Positions 1 through 8,937 of a stretch of 29,465 nt of DNA are shown here, piece after piece. The stretch spans positions 1 through 29,465 of the forward strand of contig DASZLR010000112.1 of the NCBI GenBank assembly GCA_035552275.1. Direction: 5' to 3'. The notes under the pieces are model-generated. The model saw only the letters and a program-made list of their open reading frames with translations. It ran no database searches and was not told the origin of the DNA. The stretch's first letter is position 1. Each line of letters begins with the position of its first letter. This stretch comes from DASVLX01 sp035552275. GTDB lineage: Bacteria; Actinomycetota; Actinomycetes; Mycobacteriales; Pseudonocardiaceae. The position numbers and the translations under genes are program-made.

Positions 1-107
1 ACCACGCCCTCGTCACCCTGAATCGCCAGATCAGCGTCGTGGGCGGCTTTCAGCGCGTCCGCGTTGATCCCGGTCATTCCGTGGTGCACGTCCATGAACT
101 GAGGCAT
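1..107 (-). CDS. SCO4226-family nickel-binding-like protein, N-terminal part (cut by window edge)
   Basis: Only the first 35 codons lie in the window. The translation begins MPQFMDVHHGM and continues through ADALKAAHDADLAIQGDEGV. This matches my memory of the small (about 80 residue) DUF4242/SCO4226-type nickel-binding proteins of Streptomyces, which begin with a near-identical FMDVHHGM segment. The paired histidines are plausible metal ligands. The ATG is supported by a strong GGAGG at 116-120 (minus strand), 8 nt upstream. The gene is divergent from the Wadjet operon. The family assignment is by recognition; the cellular role of these proteins is poorly known. Confidence 0.72.
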   Translation of the reverse strand, partial: MPQFMDVHHGMTGINADALKAAHDADLAIQGDEGV

Positions 108-421
108 GGTCGCCACCTCCGTTTCGGGTTGAGAGGGCGCCAGTCTAAGCCCGAGCACGCCGGAAAGCAGGGCCAAAGACGCTGGTCATGCGCGGTCGGT
201 CAACCGGAACGGTGTCGCCGGAAACGCCGGCGTGGTCCGGCCGGATCGCCCGTCACGCTGGCCGCGATCACTACCGCCTGTCATCAACCGTCCGGCGCTG
301 GCCCAGGTCCGCGCGGTGGCGGGCGACCCGTCCACCACTGCCGTGGACCTCCGCCGCCATATCGGCCAACCGCTGGTTTCCGAAGGCACGTCGCTGACTG
401 AGGGGATCGGCTCGTATCCTG
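108..421. promoter_or_regulatory. Divergent intergenic region with candidate promoters for both sides
   Basis: No credible gene lies in these 314 bases. For the leftward gene a TAGACT box (minus strand, 142-147) sits about 35 nt before the start codon. For the rightward operon a GCTGAC/TATCCT pair (393-398 and 415-420, 16 nt apart) resembles an actinobacterial sigma-A promoter. TATCCT ends 7 nt before the in-frame GTG at 428. That suggests a leaderless jetA message starting at 428 rather than at ATG 422; no Shine-Dalgarno sequence precedes either codon. The boxes are seen; their use is inferred. Confidence 0.4.
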
Positions 422-1972
422 ATGGTTGTGGCTGAGGACGAGGAACTGGCCGAACCCGGTCAGCCCGATCCGTGGGCCGCGCGGCTGCCCGGCCAGGAAT
501 GGGTGCCCGCTTACCTGGTCTCCCGGTTCGCCGCGCAGTACCGCGTCATTGTCGAGGTGTTGCTGGAGGCCCAGGACACCAGCCTGACCGGAGTGTCCTT
601 CGACGAGGTGCTGGGCCGGGTGCGGGCGCACCTGACGGATCGGCTCGGTCCGACCGTCGTCGACGAGCTGACCACCGGCGACGGATTCAATCTCGACGGC
701 CGGCTGGACCGGCTCGTCAAGTGGGGTGTGCTGACCCGCTGGCAGGATCCGGCGCACACCGGCGAGGACTTCCTGCGTCGCCGCGATCGTTACCAGCTCA
801 CGCCCGCGGCGGCCCGGTTGCACGTGTTCTGGACCCGGGATGTGGAGTCCGACGAGGACACGGCCGCGGACCTGACGCTGGCGCCACGGGCGATCCACGA
901 CCGACTGGTGATGTTCGCCGACGCCGTCCGCGAGCGGCGCTATCCACCGGCGGCGAACGAATACCAGCAGATCATCGCGTTGCACCAGGCGATGGCGGTC
1001 GCGGCGCGCAGCTGGCAGCGCAGCCTTGCCCACGCCCTGTCCGGCGGGCCCGATCCCGACAAACAGGAAGTGTTGTGGCGCACCCTTCAGTCCTATGTGG
1101 GCATGTGGGGCGAGCAGGTTGACGTGCACACGCCGCGGATCGCCGCGCTGGTGGCCGAACTGAGTCCGGTGCTGACCGAACCGGTGTGGCGGGCGTGCGT
1201 CCGCGCCGCTCTCGCCGAGGGCGCCACGGATGAGCTCATCGACAGCCAGGCGGCGCGGTGGTCGCGGACCTGGACCGCGTTGTCGGGTTGGTTCTCGGGC
1301 GCGGAGGCGCAGGCCCGGCGGCTGCGCCGGCAACTGCGCGATCTGGTCGCGCCATGGGCCCGCAACATGCACATCCTGATGGACACCGGTGGTGCGGTCA
1401 CCCGGCGGGGTGATCTGCTCCGGTTGGCGCGGGCGATCGAACGGGCGCCCGATGACGAGACCGCCTGGCGGATGTGGGACACCGCCACCGGCGTGTTCTC
1501 GGCCCGGCATCTGCTGGTGCCGGCTGAGGCCGCCGACGACCACACCCGGTCCTGGGCCGAGGCGCCGGCGGCGCCGATCACCGCGCGGTTCCGCGAGCAG
1601 GGCGCGAAGGCCGCGGTCGGCCGCCGGCCCAACCGGCTGGACTACTCCGCCGGCCGGGCGGCGGCCCGCCGGGCCCGCGCCGCGGCGCTGGCGGCACGGG
1701 CCGACGCGGAAGCGTCGCTGCGGGCCCGGTCCGGCACCCGGCTGGCCGACTGGGATCCGTTGTCGGAGCAGGAGTTGGACTTGCTGCTCGAACTGCTCGG
1801 CATGTCCAGGAAGACCGGCGGCGACAGCGCGCGGACGGCGGTCACCGGAGATGGGAGATGGCGGATCACCCTGACGCCGCCCAACGGCGGCCCCGCCACC
1901 ACGGCCGTGCGCAGTCCACAAGGGACACTGGTGACGGTCAACTGGCGGTTCGAGTTGGAGCCGGCGCGGTGA
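422..1972 (+). CDS. jetA: Wadjet type II subunit JetA (DUF2397 / TIGR02677 family)
   Basis: A 516-residue protein (514 if translation begins at GTG 428). In type II Wadjet, JetA is the DUF2397 protein, considered the kleisin-like (MksF-like) subunit that bridges the SMC heads. The N-terminal third carries a winged-helix-like stretch ending in DRLVKWGVLTRWQD and RYQLTPAAARL, typical of this family. The rest is helical, with an Arg/Ala-rich segment near residues 410-440. It is the first gene of a four-gene operon and its TGA overlaps the GTG of the next gene by 4 nt. Assignment rests on family recognition plus the diagnostic order DUF2397-DUF2398-SMC-TOPRIM. No frameshift or internal stop is visible, so the gene looks functional. 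Confidence 0.85.
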   Translation: MVVAEDEELAEPGQPDPWAARLPGQEWVPAYLVSRFAAQYRVIVEVLLEAQDTSLTGVSFDEVLGRVRAHLTDRLGPTVVDELTTGDGFNLDGRLDRLVKWGVLTRWQDPAHTGEDFLRRRDRYQLTPAAARLHVFWTRDVESDEDTAADLTLAPRAIHDRLVMFADAVRERRYPPAANEYQQIIALHQAMAVAARSWQRSLAHALSGGPDPDKQEVLWRTLQSYVGMWGEQVDVHTPRIAALVAELSPVLTEPVWRACVRAALAEGATDELIDSQAARWSRTWTALSGWFSGAEAQARRLRRQLRDLVAPWARNMHILMDTGGAVTRRGDLLRLARAIERAPDDETAWRMWDTATGVFSARHLLVPAEAADDHTRSWAEAPAAPITARFREQGAKAAVGRRPNRLDYSAGRAAARRARAAALAARADAEASLRARSGTRLADWDPLSEQELDLLLELLGMSRKTGGDSARTAVTGDGRWRITLTPPNGGPATTAVRSPQGTLVTVNWRFELEPAR

Positions 1973-3132
1973 GCCGGGACGCGCTGGAACGGCAGCGCGC
2001 GTTCACCGGCCTGCTGGCCAATCCGGTGCTCGACGGGCGTCGGCATCCGGAGTTGTTCGCGCTGGTGCGCAATCCGCGACACCGGCCGGTGCTGATCGAG
2101 TGGTTCGCGTCCCGGTTGGGCTATCGGCTGGTGGTCACCGATGTCGCGGCCCGGCTGTTCCGGTTGCCGCTGGGCGACACCGTGCTGGCGGCCCGGCGAT
2201 TCGCGGCGCCGTCGCGTCGGGTCCTGGTGCTGGCCATCCTCGCCGCCGCCGGCGCGGAGGACGCCGACGACGTCACGACGACCCAGGACCTCTCCGACCG
2301 GGTACGCGCGCTGGCCCAGCACGAGGACGTCGACCTCGCGCCGTATGAATCCGACCGGTTCGCCGAGCGCCAGCTGTTCGTGAAGGCGGTGCGCCTGTTG
2401 GTGGACGCCGGCGCGCTGCGGCCGATCGGCCGGGACACCGAAGACCAGCGCGAAGGCTGGGCGCATCGCCGGGATCGGATCGGCGGCGCGTACGAGGTGG
2501 AGCGGGAACTGCTGTTGCGCATGGTGGATCCGGTCGCGCTGCGCGCTGCCCTGAGCCTGGGCGGTGAGCCCGGCGACGACCGGGAGGCCGCCAACGACTC
2601 GGCTGCCCGGTTCAGCCTGATGCGCAGACTCCTGGAGCTGCCGGTATGCCTGCTGGCCGACCTCACCGAGTCCGAACGCGCGTATCTGGCCAGCCAGCGG
2701 TATCGGGTCCTGGCGTGGTGCGCGGAGATGACTGGATGGGTGGTGGAGCAGCGGGCCGAGGGCCTGGCCCTGATCGCCACCGATGAGGACGACACCGATC
2801 TGCCGTTTCCCCGGCAGCGGGCGGTGGACTTCGCCACCCTGATGGTGTTGGACGAGTTGCTGGCCCATCAGGACGCCGGTGGCCTGCTCGACGATGAGCG
2901 GCTTGATCGCGCGGCGGCCGCGGTGCGGGTCCGACACCCCAGGGCGATGACGAAGGAACTCAGCACGGACCCGGCGGTGCGCGAGCGTGCGGTGGATGTG
3001 TTGCGCGCCTTGGATCTGCTGCGTCCAGCCGCACACCCCGGCACCTGGTGGCTGACCCCGGCGGCGGCCCGGTTCCGCAATCCGACGGTGGTCTCCGCGA
3101 CGTCCGGTTTCGATGAGAACGAGGAACTATGA
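1969..3132 (+). CDS. jetB: Wadjet type II subunit JetB (DUF2398 / TIGR02678 family)
   Basis: A 387-residue protein. I chose the GTG at 1969 because it overlaps the jetA stop codon (GTGA) and the product then begins VSRDALERQRAF, as DUF2398 proteins usually do; the frame stays open further upstream, inside jetA. JetB is regarded as the KITE/MksE-like winged-helix partner of the kleisin. Visible features are an N-terminal helical region with NPVLDGRRHPELFALVRN, the family-like RLFRLPLG segment, and a C-terminal winged-helix-like region (residues about 330-375) ending WWLTPAAARFRNP. It ends in an ATGA overlap with jetC, implying translational coupling and fixed stoichiometry. No damage is seen. 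Confidence 0.85.
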   Translation: MSRDALERQRAFTGLLANPVLDGRRHPELFALVRNPRHRPVLIEWFASRLGYRLVVTDVAARLFRLPLGDTVLAARRFAAPSRRVLVLAILAAAGAEDADDVTTTQDLSDRVRALAQHEDVDLAPYESDRFAERQLFVKAVRLLVDAGALRPIGRDTEDQREGWAHRRDRIGGAYEVERELLLRMVDPVALRAALSLGGEPGDDREAANDSAARFSLMRRLLELPVCLLADLTESERAYLASQRYRVLAWCAEMTGWVVEQRAEGLALIATDEDDTDLPFPRQRAVDFATLMVLDELLAHQDAGGLLDDERLDRAAAAVRVRHPRAMTKELSTDPAVRERAVDVLRALDLLRPAAHPGTWWLTPAAARFRNPTVVSATSGFDENEEL

Positions 3133-6100
3133 CCACGCCGTTCACCGACACCGCGGCACTGGGGCCGGCGTGGCTGGCGGCCGCGACCGGCGGTGGCCTG
3201 CCGGAACCCACCAGGTCTCGCTGGCAGCCGCTGCGGGTCGGGATCGTCAACCTGTGGGAGTACGACGACGCCGAGTTCTGGTTCGCCGACGGGCGTTTGG
3301 TGCTGCGCGGCGGCAACGGCGCGGGCAAGACCAAGGTCCTCGAACTGACCACGCTGATGCTGTTGCGCGGCGAGATCACCGCGTCGGTGCTGGACCCCTT
3401 CGGCTCCCAACACCGCACGATGCGGTTCAACCTGCTGCCCACCGGTGAGGGCGACGATCCGCGCGAGCCGGCTGACTCCGGACTCGGCTATGCCTGGGTC
3501 GAGTTCGGTCGCCGCGACGACCAGGGCGAGCTCGAGTTCTTCGTGTGCGGCATGGGTGCCAGCGCCCGGCGTGGTTCCGGAACGAGCGGCGTCAGTACCT
3601 GGCATTTCGTCACCGAGGGACGGCCCGGCAAGGATTTCACCCTGCTGACCGGCGGTCGGGCGGTCGATCAGAAGGACCTGAAGAAGATCGAGGGCGTGTG
3701 GGTACCCGGCACGGCGACGGCGTACCGGGCCCGGCTCGCCCACGATCTGTTCCGGCTGGCCCCTGAGTCGTATGACAACCTCACCGAGCTGCTCAAGCAG
3801 TTGCGCAAGCCCAAACTCGGTGAACGGCTGAATCCGGCCAGCCTCGCCGAAACGCTGCGCGAGGCGCTGCCGCCGCTGGCTGGGCACGAGATCAACCAAC
3901 TCGCCGAAGGCTGGGATCACCTGGAGCAGCTGCGTCGGGCAGTCGAGCAGACCGAGGCGGCGGCCACCGCGGTGGCGCGGTTCGTCCGCGGCGGGTGGCG
4001 ACCCTGGGCGCGAGTCGTGCTACGCCGCCGGGCCGACGAGTTCGCCACCGCCACCACGACCTTGGACAACACCACCCGCGAGAAGACCAAGGCGCAGAAC
4101 TCCCTGAAGTCGGCTCAGTCCGAGGTGAGCACGGCCGAGCAACAGCTGAAAGAGTCCAAACAGGACAAGCAGGATCGGGACACCGAGCTGCGCGCGCTGC
4201 TGGACTCGCGGCCCTACCAGGACGCGGTGGCGGCGGCCGAGCGGGTCGAGGCGCTGCGGGAGACCGTGACCAGCCTGGGGAAGCAGTCCGACGCTGTCGG
4301 AGCCCGGGTGGGCCGGGAGTGGGCGGCGGTCGAGGGCGCTCGAACGAAGGCCGAGGCGGCCCGGCGGGCGGCCGGCGAGGCTGAGCGCACAGTGCGCGCC
4401 ACGAGCGAATCCGTGCGTGCCGCCAGTGATCCGGCCGGCCTGGCCGAATCCGTCGACCGCCACCTGCCGGGCCGCGATGTCGACGCGCTGTCTGCGGAGT
4501 ACGCCCTGCGGGCGGAGCGGTTCGACCGCCTCCGTGAGCTGTCCGTCGTCCACGACAACGCCCGGCGCGACGCGGAGCTGTCCGCGGCGGCGGTTGAGCA
4601 GGCCGAGCATGCCGTGGCGACCGCGCGCGATGAGCAGAGCCGCGCGCACGACCGGGTCGAGCATGAGGTCGACGCGCTGCGTGCGCAGATTCGGGACTGG
4701 GCGGCGGCCGCCCAGGTCGCGCGGTGCCCGGCCGAGCTGATCGAGGACTGGTGCGACGCGGTCGTCGAGCTGACCGTGATCGACGCCGAGAGCGGCGCCG
4801 TCCGGCCGGGCGCCTCGGTTGTCGAGGCGATGCGAGCGCACGTCGAATCCGCCCGCGACGAGCTGACCGCGCGGGCCGAGCAGCTCCGGTTGCGCCGGGC
4901 GCCGTTGGCGCGGCGGCGCGCGGAGATCGACGACGAACTGGCGGAGGTGCGGGGTCACGCCGAGCGTGCGCCAGCCGCGCCGACCGGCTGGTCCCGACGC
5001 GACCGGCCCGGCCTGGACGCCGAGCGGGGCGCACCGTTCTGGCGTCTGGTGAACCCCGTCGACGGTGTCGACGGGGACCTGTTGACCCGGTTGGAGGCCG
5101 GGCTGGCCGCGTCCGGACTACTCGACGCCTGGGTCAACTCGGACGGGCAGCTGTCCACTGTGGATGGCGTGCTGCCCGCCGATGTCCAGCCGGTGATCGA
5201 CCAGCGGCGGCCGGATCGGAGCCTGCTGGCCGTGCTCGCGCCGGACTCGGCCGGCGGCGTGGGAGTCGAGGTGGTGCGGCGGCTACTCGGCCGCATCGGC
5301 TGGTTCGACGCCGGGTCCGCCGATGAGTCCGGCGACTGGCTGGCCGCGGACGGCGGCTGGCGGATGGGCGGGTTGGTCGGCCGCGCCACGCCGGTCGTGC
5401 CGGCGTCCTATCTCGGCGCCGCGGCGCGCGCCGCCGCTCGACAGCGGGAGATCGACCGGCTGAACACCGAACTCGCCGAAGTGGTCGAGCAACTGTCCGA
5501 ACTGGACCTTCTATTGGCCGGGATCGCTGACGATCACAGCGCTGTGGCCGATGAGAACCGAGCCATTCCGGTGGCGGCCGAACGGGCGCTGGCCACCGCC
5601 GTGGCCACCCTGGCCGAGCGGGCCCGCCGGCTGCTGGCCAGCGAACGCGACGCCGAGGCACTCCGGCAACGACATGCCGACGACCTGACCCGGCGGGACC
5701 GGGCATGGGCGGTGTTCGCCGACTACGCCGGCGCCCATCGGTTCGGCCTGCGCGACCTGGACGCCCAATCAGCGGCGTTGCAGGACTTCCGGTCGCGCCT
5801 GACCGCTCTCACCAATGACCTCGAACTGCTCGCCGTCCGACAGGAATCGCTGGACACCGCCGAACAGGAGTTGGGCGAGCGGGAGGGAGCGTGGCAGGAC
5901 GCCCTGGCTGAGCAGTCTGATGTGGACGGAAAGCTCCGGCAGGCCAAGGTGCGGCTGCGAACAGCCGAGTCGGTGGTCGGCGCTGACCACCAGGCCCAGC
6001 TGCGTCGCCGCGATGAGCTGGATGCCACGGTGACCCGGCTCGGCGAGCTCATCGACGGACTGGCCGAACGGTTGACGAAAGCGGAGATCGACGCCGCGCG

Positions 6101-7355
6101 GGCCGACGAGGTCCTCAATGGACACGAGGCGGGACGCAAGGCCGCCGAGGAGGTCCGGGACACCGCGATGACCGAGTTCTGGGCAGCGGTGGACGGCGGG
6201 CTGGCCGAGCCGGTGCGCCTGGAGCCGCCCGATCGCCGCAACGTCCAGGCCGCTCGTGAGTTCGCCGCGACGGTCCGGCGGGAGATCACCGTGCCGGCGC
6301 AGGCCGCGGATGAGGACCGGGCCTGGCGTCGGTGTTATCAGCAGATGGAGGAACTGCGGCAGCAACTGCTGCCCAACCGCGACGCCCGGGTCCAGGACGA
6401 GGCGGACTCGTCGGCGATCCAGCAGGTGGTCGTGCTGGCCGAACCCTCCAGCGGTTGGCAGTCCCCACTGCACGCGGCGGACGCGTTGGCCGAGCGGGTG
6501 CGCCAACAGCGGGAGAGCTACGACGAAGAGCAGCAGCGGGTGCTGGCGACCCTGCTCGGCTCGACGTTCATCGAGCACCTGAAGGAACGATTGGACTACA
6601 CCGCCCACACGTTCGCCGGGATCAACCAGCGGCTCGCCGACCATCCGACTCGGCAGGGCCATGTCGTCCGGGTGGTCTGGGAGGCCGATCCCACCGATCC
6701 GGACGCCCGCGCGGTGGTCACCGCGCTCGGCCACGGCTACCAGGAGTTGTCCACCGACCGACAGGACATGGTCCGTTCGTTCCTGGCCCGCAAGATTGAC
6801 GAGGCCCGTGGTGACGCGGCGGCGGAGGGCGCCGTTGACTGGCAGGAACAACTCGCGCTGGCCCTGGACTACCGCCGATGGCTGCGAATCTCCTTGCAGT
6901 ACCGATTGGGCGCCGGCGGCGCGTGGGTGGTCTTCGACGCGGCCAAACACGCGGCGAAATCCGGTGGCGAGAAGGTGGTGCTGCTGTCCCAGCCGCTGTT
7001 CGCCGCCGCTGTGGTCGCCTATGACGCGGCCGGCCCGGACGCGCCCCGCTGGGTGTGGCTGGATGAGGCGATGACCGGCGTGGACACGGCGATCAAGGCG
7101 TCGTTCATGGGGCTGACCGTTGACTTCGAACTGGACGTGATGCTCACGGCGCACGACGAGTGGTGCAACTACCCGACCGTCCCGGCGGTGGCGGTGTACG
7201 ACCTGGCCCGCCAGCAACACCTGCCGGGTGTGGACGCCATGCCCTACCTGTGGTGCGGCGGCGGCATGACCCAGGTTGACGTCGGTCGGCTCGGCGTCGC
7301 GGCCGAGGGACCGGAAGTGGCCGGGGGTCTGTTCGGCGAGCACGGCGATGGGTGA
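3129..7355 (+). CDS. jetC: Wadjet type II SMC-like ATPase JetC (TIGR02680 family)
   Basis: A 1408-residue SMC/SbcC-like motor. The N-terminal head has a Walker A motif GGNGAGKT at residues 61-68. The C-terminal head has an ABC-signature-like KSGGEK near residue 1277 and a Walker B/D-loop WVWLDEAMTGVD near 1308-1320. Between them lie long Glu/Arg/Ala/Leu-rich coiled-coil arms, roughly residues 270-560 and 770-1150, flanking a hinge-like globular part (about 610-760). In Wadjet this motor extrudes DNA loops and presents small circular plasmids to JetD for cleavage. ATG 3129 follows GAGGAAC and overlaps the jetB stop. The gene overlaps jetD by 8 nt. The length is usual for the family and the frame is intact. 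Confidence 0.9.
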   Translation: MTTPFTDTAALGPAWLAAATGGGLPEPTRSRWQPLRVGIVNLWEYDDAEFWFADGRLVLRGGNGAGKTKVLELTTLMLLRGEITASVLDPFGSQHRTMRFNLLPTGEGDDPREPADSGLGYAWVEFGRRDDQGELEFFVCGMGASARRGSGTSGVSTWHFVTEGRPGKDFTLLTGGRAVDQKDLKKIEGVWVPGTATAYRARLAHDLFRLAPESYDNLTELLKQLRKPKLGERLNPASLAETLREALPPLAGHEINQLAEGWDHLEQLRRAVEQTEAAATAVARFVRGGWRPWARVVLRRRADEFATATTTLDNTTREKTKAQNSLKSAQSEVSTAEQQLKESKQDKQDRDTELRALLDSRPYQDAVAAAERVEALRETVTSLGKQSDAVGARVGREWAAVEGARTKAEAARRAAGEAERTVRATSESVRAASDPAGLAESVDRHLPGRDVDALSAEYALRAERFDRLRELSVVHDNARRDAELSAAAVEQAEHAVATARDEQSRAHDRVEHEVDALRAQIRDWAAAAQVARCPAELIEDWCDAVVELTVIDAESGAVRPGASVVEAMRAHVESARDELTARAEQLRLRRAPLARRRAEIDDELAEVRGHAERAPAAPTGWSRRDRPGLDAERGAPFWRLVNPVDGVDGDLLTRLEAGLAASGLLDAWVNSDGQLSTVDGVLPADVQPVIDQRRPDRSLLAVLAPDSAGGVGVEVVRRLLGRIGWFDAGSADESGDWLAADGGWRMGGLVGRATPVVPASYLGAAARAAARQREIDRLNTELAEVVEQLSELDLLLAGIADDHSAVADENRAIPVAAERALATAVATLAERARRLLASERDAEALRQRHADDLTRRDRAWAVFADYAGAHRFGLRDLDAQSAALQDFRSRLTALTNDLELLAVRQESLDTAEQELGEREGAWQDALAEQSDVDGKLRQAKVRLRTAESVVGADHQAQLRRRDELDATVTRLGELIDGLAERLTKAEIDAARADEVLNGHEAGRKAAEEVRDTAMTEFWAAVDGGLAEPVRLEPPDRRNVQAAREFAATVRREITVPAQAADEDRAWRRCYQQMEELRQQLLPNRDARVQDEADSSAIQQVVVLAEPSSGWQSPLHAADALAERVRQQRESYDEEQQRVLATLLGSTFIEHLKERLDYTAHTFAGINQRLADHPTRQGHVVRVVWEADPTDPDARAVVTALGHGYQELSTDRQDMVRSFLARKIDEARGDAAAEGAVDWQEQLALALDYRRWLRISLQYRLGAGGAWVVFDAAKHAAKSGGEKVVLLSQPLFAAAVVAYDAAGPDAPRWVWLDEAMTGVDTAIKASFMGLTVDFELDVMLTAHDEWCNYPTVPAVAVYDLARQQHLPGVDAMPYLWCGGGMTQVDVGRLGVAAEGPEVAGGLFGEHGDG

Positions 7356-8583
7356 GCTGCCGCCGGGACTGGCGACGTGGGCCGCGAAGGCGGGGCCGGC
7401 CATTGTGCTCGATGCCGTGCGTCGGCGGGCGGAGCGCGGCTTCCGTACCGAAGACGGCACAGTGCGGGTCGCGCTCACCGGGTCGGAGCGCCGCGAAGTG
7501 GCCCGGCTGCTGGGTACTTCCTGGGACGTGTCCGGCCGGCCGGTGCGGCTGAAGGACTTGGCCGCCGCGTTGGCCGAGCACGGCCTGACCGTCCGACAGT
7601 TCGTCGAGGTCCTTGACGGCGCGCCGGTCGTCGACAGCCGCACGCTGCGTGCCGAGCGGCGGGCGGTGGCGGACGCGGAGCGATCGGCCGCGGTCGGGCT
7701 TCTGGTCGACGCCGGCGTCAACGCGACCCACGCCCAGGCGTGGCTTGCCGACCCGGGCCTGCCACGGCCGGGCACTGGCGAACTGCGTCCGCTGGCCGAG
7801 CGGACCGTGCGGGTGTGGCACCGGCTTCCCGGCGCCGCCGGGCCGGGCTTGCGGCTGGCGCAACTGGCGGCGACGGCGCTGGGCGACGCGCACGCCCTGG
7901 ACTACCGAGAGGACCTGGGCCGGGCGCTGGGGAGGTTGATCGCCATCGTCCACGGTTTGCCCAAACCGTTGCGCGCGGGGCGGGACTGGCGGGGTGCTTG
8001 GGCGGCCGCCGGAATCCGGTGCGACGGGGTGTCGTCTCGGGTGCTGACCCTTAACCTTCCGCTGCGCGGTGACATCGCCGCGGCCCGGTGGAGCGCCGCC
8101 GCAAGCGGTGAGCCGCTCTGGTTGTCGCTGCGCTCGATCGTCGGAAGCTGGTCCGTGCCGGTCGGCACGCGGGTCTTCGTCTGTGAGAATCCCACGGTGG
8201 TCGAATCGGCCGCGGACGAACTGGGTGCCCGCTGCCCACCCCTGATCTGCACCGACGGTATGCCGTCCAACGCCGCGCTGGATCTGGTGGCCGGTCTGGC
8301 CGACGTCGGGTGCCGGATCGACTTCCGGGCGGATATCGACGAGTCGGGTTTCGTGATCGTCGATCAGGTTCGTTCGGCGGCCGGCCCGGCGGCCACCGCG
8401 TGGCGATACGACGTGACCAGCTACGCCCGGCACCTCGGCCTGACCGACGTGGCGTCTCCCGCCGAGGCCGAGGACGCCCGCCTCGGTCAGCTCCGCGCGC
8501 TCTACGATCGCCACCGAATCCCGCTGCACGAGGAGTCCCTGCTCGATGACCTCCTCACCGATCTGGCCGGTTGTAGGTCGTGA
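7348..8583 (+). CDS. jetD: Wadjet type II nuclease subunit JetD (DUF3323/DUF2399, TOPRIM)
   Basis: A 411-residue protein. ATG 7348 lies 8 nt inside the end of jetC; an open frame further upstream runs through jetC coding sequence and is not needed. The C-terminal part shows the TOPRIM signature of the DUF2399 domain: a strand ending VFVCENP with the acidic residue E280, then an Asp-x-Asp at D329/D331 (RADIDESG). These are the metal-binding positions expected for the topoisomerase-like nuclease that cuts plasmid DNA. The N-terminal half matches DUF3323. It is the last gene of the operon. A weak 6-bp hairpin (8610-8628) follows, without a T-run. Confidence 0.87.
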   Translation: MGELPPGLATWAAKAGPAIVLDAVRRRAERGFRTEDGTVRVALTGSERREVARLLGTSWDVSGRPVRLKDLAAALAEHGLTVRQFVEVLDGAPVVDSRTLRAERRAVADAERSAAVGLLVDAGVNATHAQAWLADPGLPRPGTGELRPLAERTVRVWHRLPGAAGPGLRLAQLAATALGDAHALDYREDLGRALGRLIAIVHGLPKPLRAGRDWRGAWAAAGIRCDGVSSRVLTLNLPLRGDIAAARWSAAASGEPLWLSLRSIVGSWSVPVGTRVFVCENPTVVESAADELGARCPPLICTDGMPSNAALDLVAGLADVGCRIDFRADIDESGFVIVDQVRSAAGPAATAWRYDVTSYARHLGLTDVASPAEAEDARLGQLRALYDRHRIPLHEESLLDDLLTDLAGCRS

Positions 8584-8650
8584 TCAGGCCAGGTGTGGGT
8601 CATGGACAGAGATCGTCTTTGGCGATCTTGACTCAGTTGTTGTAGTCGGG

Positions 8651-8724
8651 TGCCCACGGTGCGACTCGAACGCACACTGGACGGATTTTGAGTCCGTTGC
8701 CTCTGCCGATTGGGCTACGTGGGC
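8651..8724 (-). tRNA. tRNA with CAA anticodon (tRNA-Leu by anticodon), class I shape
   Basis: Read on the minus strand the 74 nt fold into a full cloverleaf: acceptor GCCCACG/CGTGGGC, T8-A9, D-arm GCCC...GGC with GG in the loop, anticodon stem ACGGA/TCCGT with loop CTCAAAA (anticodon CAA), variable loop CCAGT, T-arm GTGCG/CGCAC with loop TTCGAGT, and discriminator A73. No CCA is encoded. CAA reads UUG, so the call is Leu, but bacterial leucine tRNAs normally have a long variable arm and this one has only 5 nt. It lies between jetD and the ANTAR regulator, on the opposite strand. Confidence 0.85.
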
Positions 8725-8937
8725 GGATCGGCGGACGGGCCGCGATCACGAAGGATCGTACCCGGTGCCGCAGCGCCCGCTCATCGAGCCAGGCAGCACG
8801 GAGACGGCCGGTGCGGTGGAAGTGGCACAACGCACCATCATTGTCAGCTGGGGAAGCCGCCGCCGATCGTCACGGACCGGTATTCTGCAAGTTCCGACCG
8901 ACCAATGCTGATCACGGTGTGCAACAGGAGGCCCCCG
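8725..8937 (+). promoter_or_regulatory. Upstream region of the ANTAR regulator with candidate -10 and strong RBS
   Basis: This 213-nt gap carries no convincing gene. TATTCT at 8881-8886 fits the actinobacterial -10 pattern TAnnnT and would start a leader of about 45 nt. A full AGGAGG at 8926-8931 lies 6 nt before GTG 8938 and fixes the start of the regulator; the same frame is open further upstream but has no comparable site. No good -35 box is seen. Confidence 0.45.

Noticed and set aside
284..3036. Long antisense open frames opposite jetA and jetB (545 and 464 codons)
   Set aside because: They lie wholly opposite genes with clear family matches, have Arg/Pro/Gly-rich low-complexity translations, and are expected in high-GC DNA.
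5769..7775. 668-codon antisense frame opposite jetC
   Set aside because: It covers the end of jetC and start of jetD, shows no domain pattern, and follows from codon bias of the real genes.
8603..8630. Terminator after jetD (AGATCG/CGATCT)
   Set aside because: The stem is only 6 bp, is AT-containing and lacks a T-run; too weak to list.
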